Of a stretch of 11,173 bases of DNA, positions 1-6,255 are shown one piece after another. The notes beneath the pieces were generated by a model. That model was not told the origin of the DNA and ran no database searches. It saw only the letters and a program-made list of their open reading frames with translations. The stretch's first letter is position 1, and the number at the start of each line of letters is the position of its first letter. Where the stretch lies: the NCBI GenBank assembly GCA_904501675.1, contig CAJGCL010000063.1, positions 1 to 11,173 of the forward strand. The letters run 5' to 3'. The DNA comes from Clostridiaceae bacterium (lineage in GTDB: Bacteria; Bacillota; Clostridia; Oscillospirales; Acutalibacteraceae). The translations under genes and the position numbers were made by a program.

Positions 1-266
1 AGGCTTGGAGCCCACGTCAGCAGAAATATTTTGAGGTTGGCTCTTGCTCAAACCTTTCAGATGCTCAGGCAAGACGTCTTAAAATCCGTACAGGCGGTAA
101 GGATAAAAAATACTTCCCACATACTCTTAACAACACAGTTGTTGCTCCACCAAGAATGCTTATTGCATTTCTTGAAAATAACCTTAATGCAGATGGTAGC
201 GTAAACATTCCTGAAGCATTAAGACCATATATGGGCGGTAAGGAAAAGCTTATACCAAAGGCATAA
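1..266 (+). CDS. serS: Seryl-tRNA synthetase, C-terminal 87 residues (5' end outside window)
   Basis: This is the 3' end of a class II aminoacyl-tRNA synthetase that charges tRNA-Ser with serine in the cytoplasm. Codons run in frame from base 3 to a TAA at 264-266. Seen directly: a motif resembling the SerS motif 2/3 region (EVGSCSNLSDAQARR), then the HTLNNTVVAPPRMLIAFLE stretch, which corresponds to the family's HTLNGSGLAVGRTLVAILE motif 3 segment, then IPEALRPYMGG, the typical SerS carboxyl end. The family normally has GS.LAVGR where this protein has TVVAPPR; since the R is kept, this looks like a lineage variant rather than damage. No terminator lies between its stop and rlmB, so the two genes may be cotranscribed. 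Identification is confident; only the tail is visible. Confidence 0.93.
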   Translation, partial: AWSPRQQKYFEVGSCSNLSDAQARRLKIRTGGKDKKYFPHTLNNTVVAPPRMLIAFLENNLNADGSVNIPEALRPYMGGKEKLIPKA

Positions 267-318
267 GTTTTAGTGCGTAAATCGTAATTCATAATGCGTA
301 ATTAAATAAGGAAACTGT

Positions 319-1143
319 ATGTATAAGGAAAAAAACGATAAACGATTCAATGACCGAAAAAGAGATTTTGACGATAGAAAAAAATCCTTTGAGGCAGAAG
401 AAAAAGAAAACGATAAAGATATAATTTTCGGCAGAAATTCCGTAACCGAGGCTATTAAGGCAGGTAGGCCAATTGATAGCGTTATGGTTGCTCGCGGTGA
501 GCGTTCAGGCTCAATTCCGAAGATTCTTGCAGACGCGAAGGATGCAGGACTTCCTATCAAAGAAGTAGACCGCAAAAAGCTTGACTTTATGTGTGGCCAT
601 GGCAACCATCAGGGCATAATTGCCGTAGGTGCGGTTAAGGCGTATTCTACAGTTGAAGATATTTTCGATACTGCCGAAGAGAGAGGTGAGCCACCTTTCA
701 TCATAGTGTGCGATGAAATTGAAGACCCTCATAATTTAGGCGCAATAATAAGAACTGCAGAGGCGGCAGGCGCTCATGGTGTTATAGTTCCGAAAAGGCG
801 TAGCGCATCTCTCAGTTTCACTGTTTCCAAAACATCTGCAGGCGCAGTTGAGTTTATGCATGTTGCAAGGGTAACAAATATCCCTCAGACTCTTGATGAG
901 CTTAAAGAAAAGGGCTTGTGGGTTTATTGTGCAGATATGGATGGCGAGCCTTTCTACAACGCAAACCTTAAAGGTGCAGTAGCTCTTGTTATCGGATCTG
1001 AGGGTAAGGGTGTAGGCAGACTTGTTAAAGAAAAATGCGATGTTGTTCTCTCTATGCCAATGAAGGGAAAAATCAATTCACTTAATGCTTCTGTTGCAGC
1101 GGGAATTCTTATGTACGAAATTTCAAAGCAACGAGATATATAA
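319..1143 (+). CDS. rlmB: 23S rRNA (guanosine-2'-O)-methyltransferase RlmB, TrmH/SpoU family
   Basis: Predicted SPOUT-class enzyme that transfers methyl from S-adenosylmethionine to a ribose 2'-OH, classically G2251 in the 23S rRNA peptidyl-transferase P loop. The 274 residues contain an unusually charged, probably disordered N-terminal tail (1-33, rich in K, R, D and E), a substrate-binding domain starting at IIFGRNSVTEAI (35-46) and reaching about 110, and the SpoU methylase domain (127-270). The three knot motifs are visible: DPHNLGAIIRTAEAAG (136-151), ALVIGSEGKGVG (222-233) and the SMPMKGKINSLNASVAAGI stretch (245-263). The start has a TAAGGA Shine-Dalgarno 7 nt upstream. It sits between serS and the pseudo-P-type ATPase gene, 20 nt upstream of the latter. 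RlmB is favoured over TrmH or other paralogues because of the FGRN...EAI substrate domain; the exact target nucleotide is inferred from the family. Confidence 0.9.
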   Translation: MYKEKNDKRFNDRKRDFDDRKKSFEAEEKENDKDIIFGRNSVTEAIKAGRPIDSVMVARGERSGSIPKILADAKDAGLPIKEVDRKKLDFMCGHGNHQGIIAVGAVKAYSTVEDIFDTAEERGEPPFIIVCDEIEDPHNLGAIIRTAEAAGAHGVIVPKRRSASLSFTVSKTSAGAVEFMHVARVTNIPQTLDELKEKGLWVYCADMDGEPFYNANLKGAVALVIGSEGKGVGRLVKEKCDVVLSMPMKGKINSLNASVAAGILMYEISKQRDI

Positions 1144-1163
1144 AACCTTAAGGTGATTAATAA

Positions 1164-3629
1164 ATGTTTGAAGAAAACAAAACACCAAAAAAATGGTCTT
1201 TGGAGGAAATAGATGAGCTTCTTCAGGAAAGTGGTATGCTTCCTAAAGAAGAAAATTCACCTGCAAGTGTGGAAGAGGTTGCTCCAACACCGAAAACGGT
1301 GGCGTTTAATCCGAGACCATCTCATAATGAAAATATAAAGCACAATATTATTACTGAAACAGTTGAAAAATCTGAGAGCGTTGCAGAACCTCAGGTTTAT
1401 GGTAGCTTTGTCAGTGAAAAATATCGTGATAAATTCTTTAATAAACCTATACAGAATATTGAGAAAACTACGGAGCATATTTTTGTTCCTCTTGAAGATC
1501 AAAAATTCGAACGCGGTGGTTTTGTAAAAAAGAAAAGCAATTTTGCTGCTACATCAGATTTTACTCCTGTGCCAAATCTTGTACCGGATAGTAAGGCTTC
1601 TGCAGATGTAGGAGATAAAACGATTGTTTTTGATGATAAAACTCATACAAAAACAATTGCTCTTCGTTCTCTTGCGGTAACAGATGGGGATGCTCACGAG
1701 TTTGAAATTGCAGATGAGGATGATGCTCAGCTTAGCTTTGAAGGTTTTCATACTACAGAAGTGCCCATAGTTGATGAACGTCAGGTTGAAGAGGAACTTA
1801 TTCAGAAACGCAAAGCTAAGGTAAGTACTTTTGCAATTACAAGTGATATAACTGAAGAAGAAAAAACTGAAGAAAAAAAGCGCTATGGTACTGATGAATA
1901 TCGTACTGCTGATGATAAATTTAAGGTCAAATATTACCTTAAAAAGAGAAAAACAAGTGCGCTTGCAGGTCTTATTGCAAGCGTGGTGAGTGCGTTAGTT
2001 CTTCTTATGCTTTCTCTTCTTGCAAAGGGTAACGAAGGCGGCGCCGCAACAATCATAATTTCAATTATTTTAACGATTGTTCCATGTGCTGTTAATTTTA
2101 GTGTTATTTCAGATGGCGTTAAAGCTATTAAGGGGCTAAAGTTTAACAGGCACACAGGTTGCTTTGTGGCGTTGGTAGCATCCCTTATTCAATGCATTGT
2201 TCTTCTTACTACAGATGCTCCGTTTGAATCAGGCGTAACTTTATTTTCTGTTTGTTCCGTATTTGCGTTGGCTTTGAATATGGCAGGCGAGTATCTTGAA
2301 ATCAAGAGAATATCAGAAAACTTTGATTACTTATCATCAAGAGAAAATATATATTCAATCAACCACATAGAAAAAGAGGAGACTGCCTTTGAAATAGGCA
2401 GAGGTTTGCTTCTTGATTCTCCAGAGGTATTGTCTTCACAGAAAACACTTTTCCCGAGGCGTTTCCTTGAACTTTCAGGAATGTATTATCCTTCTGATGA
2501 TATAAATAAAAAACTTATACCTATAAGCCTTGTTGCTTCTATTGTGGTAGGCGCTCTTACATTGCTTATAACAAATGATATACGCAATGCTATAACAGCA
2601 TTGAGCGGTGCCGTGTGCGTAAGTGTACCATATCTTTCATGTCTTGTGGAAAGTGTTGCAATCCAGAAGGTTTCAGGCGGACTTCGTAATAATGGAGCTA
2701 TGGTTTCAGGTTGGCAGGCATTAAAAATGTGCGAAAAGTCAAATGCAGTAGCAGTTGATTCGCGGAATGTTTTTGATGAACATGGCGGTAACGTTTACGG
2801 AATTCATCCGTTTTATGATATACAGATTGATGAGGCTATTATTTATACCGCTACATTGGCTATTGCTTCAGGAGGTCCTTTAGGTAACCTTTTCAAAAGA
2901 GTTATCGTAGGCGAAACCTCTCTTCTTCCGCCTGTTGATACGTTGGCGTATGAGGATAAATTAGGCCTTTCTGCATGGATATTCAATCGTAGAATTTTAG
3001 TGGGAAATGAAGACCTATTGAGAAACCATAATGTTGAAATTCCCGATACCGCTTTAATCGCAAAGCATCTGAAAGAAGACCGGTATCCTCTTTACCTTGC
3101 AATTGACGGGAAAGCAGCGGCAGTTTTCATTATTTCTTACGATATAGACTCTAAAAATGCATCAATGTTAAAGAAGATTGAAAGCAACAGTATAACTCTT
3201 CTTATTCGTTCTGATGATGCTAACATTACAGACGAAATGGTGTCTCGTAAGCTTTCAGTTCACCAAAGCGGTGTGAAAATTCTTTCTGCTGTTTCCGGTG
3301 ATGTTTATAAATCATATGTAAAGGAAACCACAACTGCTGCAGATGCATTGCTTATACATGACGGCAACGCTCATAGTTTCCTTTACGCTATAAAAAGTGC
3401 TATTTCCCTAGGTGATTTTAAACAGGTGCTCAGCACATTCCAAATTTGTGCTATGGGTATAGGTATTGCTCTTGTTGCAGTCCTTTCCTTTGTGTCAGGG
3501 CTTCATAATCTCAGCGCAGTAAGCCTTTTGGTGCTCCAAGGCTTGTTTACAGCAGTTTCTGCTTTCGCAATTTCAGGTAGCCACGCTATCAACAATAGGA
3601 AAAAAGGCAGGAAGATAAAAAAGAGATGA
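1164..3629 (+). CDS. P1B-type ATPase-like membrane protein lacking catalytic motifs (putative pseudoenzyme)
   Basis: Function unknown. The 821 residues split into an acidic, low-complexity cytosolic N-terminus (1-260, opening with KKWSLEEIDELL at 9-20) and a region with P1B-ATPase architecture. Hydrophobic segments at about 264-287, 292-318, 332-350, 355-376, 451-470, 475-496, 756-778 and 783-804 give eight membrane spans with loops in the expected places. Residues 511-533 (NGAMVSGWQALK...AVAVD) match the family's GALIKGG.ALE...VFDKTGT segment, and RRILVGNEDLL (609-619) matches its VLVGN..LM strand. The motifs are broken: DKTGT reads DSRNV (532-536), the membrane CPC reads VPY (488-490), the SEHP nucleotide motif reads SGGP, TGDN reads RSDD (682-685), GDGxND is absent, and the loop 377-450 has no TGE. 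Hence transport by ATP hydrolysis seems impossible; a regulatory or scaffold role is inference. SD AAGGTGAT precedes the ATG; likely cotranscribed with rlmB. No terminator follows it. Confidence 0.75.
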   Translation: MFEENKTPKKWSLEEIDELLQESGMLPKEENSPASVEEVAPTPKTVAFNPRPSHNENIKHNIITETVEKSESVAEPQVYGSFVSEKYRDKFFNKPIQNIEKTTEHIFVPLEDQKFERGGFVKKKSNFAATSDFTPVPNLVPDSKASADVGDKTIVFDDKTHTKTIALRSLAVTDGDAHEFEIADEDDAQLSFEGFHTTEVPIVDERQVEEELIQKRKAKVSTFAITSDITEEEKTEEKKRYGTDEYRTADDKFKVKYYLKKRKTSALAGLIASVVSALVLLMLSLLAKGNEGGAATIIISIILTIVPCAVNFSVISDGVKAIKGLKFNRHTGCFVALVASLIQCIVLLTTDAPFESGVTLFSVCSVFALALNMAGEYLEIKRISENFDYLSSRENIYSINHIEKEETAFEIGRGLLLDSPEVLSSQKTLFPRRFLELSGMYYPSDDINKKLIPISLVASIVVGALTLLITNDIRNAITALSGAVCVSVPYLSCLVESVAIQKVSGGLRNNGAMVSGWQALKMCEKSNAVAVDSRNVFDEHGGNVYGIHPFYDIQIDEAIIYTATLAIASGGPLGNLFKRVIVGETSLLPPVDTLAYEDKLGLSAWIFNRRILVGNEDLLRNHNVEIPDTALIAKHLKEDRYPLYLAIDGKAAAVFIISYDIDSKNASMLKKIESNSITLLIRSDDANITDEMVSRKLSVHQSGVKILSAVSGDVYKSYVKETTTAADALLIHDGNAHSFLYAIKSAISLGDFKQVLSTFQICAMGIGIALVAVLSFVSGLHNLSAVSLLVLQGLFTAVSAFAISGSHAINNRKKGRKIKKR

Positions 3630-3631
3630 AG

Positions 3632-3802
3632 TTATAAGTCGTCCGCATCCTGAACAGGTTGTTTAAGTTCGTCAAGAGGAACACCTGTGTAAGAACCGTC
3701 TACATCACTTTTGATTCTGTTATCAAGATTTTTATAGGCGTCGATTACTTCGTTTACTTTGTTTTCGATTTTCGTTTTATTAGTTTTTTCATTGTTTTTC
3801 AT
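3632..3802 (-). CDS. Small acidic conserved-type hypothetical protein, 56 aa
   Basis: Function unknown. I chose the ATG at 3802-3800 because a strong Shine-Dalgarno (GGGAGG) sits a few bases upstream; a longer in-frame start at 3886 would have to read through that site and has no ribosome-binding site of its own. The protein is hydrophilic: a lysine/asparagine-rich helical-looking first half (NKVNEVIDAYKNLDNRI, 14-30) and a second half with SDVDGSYTGVP (32-42) and the C-terminus PVQDADDL (49-56). From memory, clostridial genomes carry many tiny proteins with this GSYTG...PVQDADDL ending, but I know of no function. No signal peptide, membrane segment or cysteine is present. Its stop lies 2 bp from the stop of the P-type ATPase-like gene, so the two transcripts must converge without a visible terminator. 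Its ribosome-binding site is inside a predicted hairpin (separate entry). Confidence 0.72.
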   Translation of the reverse strand: MKNNEKTNKTKIENKVNEVIDAYKNLDNRIKSDVDGSYTGVPLDELKQPVQDADDL

Positions 3803-3809
3803 AAATGAC

Positions 3810-3837
3810 CTCCCTTTGTATTTTTCACAAAGAGGAG
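3810..3837 (-). promoter_or_regulatory. Hairpin sequestering the ribosome-binding site of the small protein
   Basis: Read on the minus strand, CTCC-T-CTTTGT pairs with ACAAAG-GGAG across a 7-nt loop (GAAAAAT). This gives ten base pairs with one bulged T (3833). The right arm contains five of the six bases of the GGGAGG Shine-Dalgarno serving the ATG at 3802, and the left arm carries a CTCC(T) anti-Shine-Dalgarno-like segment. This is the geometry of a translational switch or RNA thermometer. The pairing is seen directly; regulation is inference. Confidence 0.5.
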
Positions 3838-3880
3838 TAGGATATACAAAACAAACTGTTTCAATGAAAGGAAGATATAT

Positions 3881-5038
3881 ATGCAAAAAGTTCGTTTAGG
3901 TATTATCGGTGTAGGTAATATGGGTTCAAGCCATATTAAAAACTACCTTAAAGGCGCTATGCCTGAGTTTGATATAACTGCAGTAGCAGATATTAAGCCT
4001 GATAGATTGGAATGGGCTAAAGAGCAACTCCCTGAAGTAAATACATACAGCACTGCAAGTGCTCTTATGGATTCAGGCGATGTTGATGCAGTTCTTGTTG
4101 CAACACCTCACTATGACCATCCCCCTCTTGTTATTGAGGCTTTGGAGAAGGGTCTTCATGCAATGAGCGAGAAGCCTGCAGGCGTTTATACTAAACAGGT
4201 TCGTGAAATGAATGCTGTTGCTGATAAGAGCGATAAAAAGTTCGGTATTATGTTCAATCAGCGTACAAACTGTCTCTACAGAAAAGCGAAAGAAATTGTA
4301 GACAGTAAAGATTTTGGCGAGCTTAAGAGAGTTACATGGATTATTACTGACTGGTACAGAACCCAGGCATATTATAATTCAGGCGGATGGAGAGCTACAT
4401 GGTCAGGTGAAGGCGGCGGCGTTCTTCTTAACCAGTGTCCACATCAGCTTGACCTCTGGCAGTGGATTTGCGGTATGCCTGAAAAAATTACTGCTATATG
4501 CCACGAAGGTAAATGGCATAACATTGAAGTTGAAGACGATGTTATGATTTATGCTCAGTATCCTAACGGAGCAACAGGTACATTTATTACAACAACAGGC
4601 GATTATCCGGGTACAAATCGTCTTGAAATTACTCTTGATAAGGCAAAGCTTATCTGCGAGAATGGAAAGCTTCACATATTTGAACTTTCAATCGGAACGG
4701 ATGACTATACAAAAAATGCAGAAGATGGTTTTGGCAGCATAGAGTATAAGGAGTATGATGCGGAGCTTGACGGCAGAAATGACCAACATATTGAGGTTAT
4801 GAATAAATTTGCAGCCTCAATTCTCCGTGATGAGCCTATGACTGCATCAGGTCAGGAAGGTATTAACGGTTTAACAATTTCAAACGCTGCTTTCCTTTCA
4901 TCATGGCTTGGTGAAACAGTTTCTTTACCTATTGATGAGGATAAATTCTATGAGCTTCTTCAGGAGAAAATAAAAAATTCAACCTTTAAAAAAGAAGTTA
5001 AAGAAATAGTTAACGAAAACATGGATTCAACTTATTGA
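3881..5038 (+). CDS. Gfo/Idh/MocA family NAD(P)-dependent oxidoreductase
   Basis: Predicted cytoplasmic dehydrogenase of the glucose-fructose oxidoreductase / myo-inositol dehydrogenase family, oxidising or epimerising a sugar, inositol or related polyol; the substrate cannot be read from the sequence. The 385 residues begin with a Rossmann fold (LGIIGVGNMGSSH, 6-18, the GxGxxG dinucleotide motif), followed by AVADI at the end of the second strand (34-38) and VLVATPHYDHPPLV (71-84). The signature SEKPAGV (96-102) includes the conserved catalytic lysine K98. The C-terminal substrate domain shows EGGGVLLNQCPHQLDLW (177-193), with H188 and D191 in the family's catalytic pair. Length is typical. 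Start ATG at 3881 has a GAAAGGAAG Shine-Dalgarno. The next gene starts 10 nt after its stop and its own Shine-Dalgarno overlaps this stop, so the two are probably translationally coupled. Confidence 0.88.
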   Translation: MQKVRLGIIGVGNMGSSHIKNYLKGAMPEFDITAVADIKPDRLEWAKEQLPEVNTYSTASALMDSGDVDAVLVATPHYDHPPLVIEALEKGLHAMSEKPAGVYTKQVREMNAVADKSDKKFGIMFNQRTNCLYRKAKEIVDSKDFGELKRVTWIITDWYRTQAYYNSGGWRATWSGEGGGVLLNQCPHQLDLWQWICGMPEKITAICHEGKWHNIEVEDDVMIYAQYPNGATGTFITTTGDYPGTNRLEITLDKAKLICENGKLHIFELSIGTDDYTKNAEDGFGSIEYKEYDAELDGRNDQHIEVMNKFAASILRDEPMTASGQEGINGLTISNAAFLSSWLGETVSLPIDEDKFYELLQEKIKNSTFKKEVKEIVNENMDSTY

Positions 5039-5048
5039 GGATGAAAAG

Positions 5049-6209
5049 ATGAAGAGGAATTTATTATTTATACTTGCTGTGATTATGGCTTTATGTATTT
5101 TTTGCAGTGGAGTTACAGTTTTTGCAGAGCCTGATGAGAGTGCAACTGTTGAAGAAACTATCCAACAAACAGAGTATGAAACAGAGCCGGAAAGCGAACC
5201 TCAGGAGGATACGGAGGTTCCTACAACAGAAGAAGAGTTTGTCCCTTCTGATTATGATACAACTGAAGAAGAAACAACACGTAGAGAACCAACTCAGTCT
5301 GCTACACATGCTCCCACAACAATCCGTAAGCCTACAACAACTCTCAAACCTACAACAACACGCAAACCTGTTGATAACATTGATAGGGACGAAAATGATA
5401 GAAACGAGCAAAATGAAGAACGTGTAAGTACTACATCTGAAGAGGATGTTTTGCCTGAAGGTGCTTTCTATGTTTATCTCGAAAGAAACAACGGGACCCC
5501 ACGGTTAAAAGCTGTTCTTACAAAGCCTGAACTCGTAACCGAACCTGATACCCCTGTAAGACCAGGATTCATTTTCGATGGTTGGTATGCAGACCCTGAT
5601 TTTGAAACTAAATGGAGTTTCTATACAATGCTTGCAGAGAAAGGTACTGTTATTTATGCTAAATGGGTTCCGGACCCTAATGCTAAGGTGTTCAAGATAA
5701 CAGTTAAGCAAGTTGAAGGCGGTAGAATTGAGATTAATCCTGCAGAAGCCAGCGTTAACGAACCTGTAATTATAACTGTAAATCCTGATGATGGTATGCG
5801 CCTTGTTACCGGTAGCGTTACAGTTAACGGAAAGCCTACAGATGTTCTTACATTCCAAATGCCCGCTGAAAATGTTGTTGTAAGCGCACGTTTTGAAGAA
5901 ATTCCTGAAAGTGAGCAACAAGCAGAGGATAAGAAGTCTCCGTTGCCATTTATTATTGGTGCAGTAATTATATTTGCTATTGCGGGTGCTGTTGCTTTTA
6001 TTATCCTCAGAAGAAGAGACGATTTTTCAGAAGACGAAATCGATGAAAATGGAACAATTATTGATACAGATAACGATATGTCATGGGTGGATGAATCCAT
6101 TGTGGTTGAAGATGGCTTTAAAGATGGTGAAAAAGTTATCGGAAACTTTATTCCTGAAAACGATTTCAACTTTGAGTTTGACGAAGAAGATGAAGAGGAC
6201 GATAAATAA
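5049..6209 (+). CDS. Secreted, C-terminally membrane-anchored surface protein with Flg_new/InlB-type repeats
   Basis: Predicted extracytoplasmic protein, function unknown. Of 386 residues, 1-26 form a Sec signal peptide (MKRN, hydrophobic core, cleavage near VFA-EP). Residues 27-135 are a Thr/Glu/Pro-rich spacer that includes three hexapeptide repeats (TTIRKP, TTTLKP, TTTRKP, 90-107), as in cell-wall-spanning stalks. Residues about 139-206 fit a Listeria-Bacteroides/Flg_new (InlB B-type) repeat, with the diagnostic PGFIFDGWYADPDFETKW (172-189) and YAKW (203-206). Residues 214-283 fit a second beta-rich repeat (GGRIEINP...VVVSARFEE). A membrane helix (299-320) is followed by RRR and a 64-residue, very acidic cytoplasmic tail ending DEEDEEDDK. 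There is no LPXTG sortase signal. AGGATG Shine-Dalgarno overlaps the upstream stop. It ends at the terminator at 6219-6255. Confidence 0.82.
   Translation: MKRNLLFILAVIMALCIFCSGVTVFAEPDESATVEETIQQTEYETEPESEPQEDTEVPTTEEEFVPSDYDTTEEETTRREPTQSATHAPTTIRKPTTTLKPTTTRKPVDNIDRDENDRNEQNEERVSTTSEEDVLPEGAFYVYLERNNGTPRLKAVLTKPELVTEPDTPVRPGFIFDGWYADPDFETKWSFYTMLAEKGTVIYAKWVPDPNAKVFKITVKQVEGGRIEINPAEASVNEPVIITVNPDDGMRLVTGSVTVNGKPTDVLTFQMPAENVVVSARFEEIPESEQQAEDKKSPLPFIIGAVIIFAIAGAVAFIILRRRDDFSEDEIDENGTIIDTDNDMSWVDESIVVEDGFKDGEKVIGNFIPENDFNFEFDEEDEEDDK
5316..5369 (+). repeat. Three tandem 18-bp units encoding TT(I/T)(R/L)KP
   Basis: Three consecutive 18-bp units encode TTIRKP, TTTLKP and TTTRKP. The nucleotide units differ at synonymous positions, so this is an older, coding-level repeat rather than a fresh slippage array. 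Thr/Pro/Lys repeats of this kind are usual spacers between a signal peptide and surface domains. Confidence 0.7.
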
Positions 6210-6218
6210 TTAAGAAAA

Positions 6219-6255
6219 ACTCTCTGCTCACATTAAATGAGCAGAGAGTAATTTT
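6219..6255. terminator. Bidirectional intrinsic terminator between convergent genes
   Basis: A perfect 12-bp stem (ACTCTCTGCTCA at 6219-6230 with TGAGCAGAGAGT at 6238-6249) closes a 7-nt loop. On the plus strand it is followed by AATTTTTT, ending the surface-protein transcript. On the minus strand it is followed by a TTTTTCTTAATT tract, ending the transporter transcript. Confidence 0.92.

Noticed and set aside
1164..3629. Calling the gene a functional heavy-metal-translocating P-type ATPase
   Set aside because: The architecture fits but DKTGT, TGE, CPC, HP, TGDN and GDGxND motifs are all altered or missing.
3803..3880. Promoters for the divergent small gene and the oxidoreductase gene
   Set aside because: TTGAAA on the minus strand and several AT-rich hexamers on the plus strand occur, but none pairs with a good partner at 16-18 bp, so no call was made.
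3803..3886. An upstream in-frame ATG that would lengthen the small minus-strand protein to 84 residues
   Set aside because: The extension would translate the GGGAGG Shine-Dalgarno and hairpin, and has no ribosome-binding site itself; the ATG at 3802 fits much better.
5505..6169. Two long minus-strand open frames opposite the surface-protein gene
   Set aside because: They are antisense to a gene with signal peptide, known repeats and good ribosome-binding site, and lack their own start signals; a by-product of codon usage.
5049..6209. A sortase-anchored cell-wall protein
   Set aside because: No LPXTG-type motif precedes the membrane helix, and a long acidic tail follows it.
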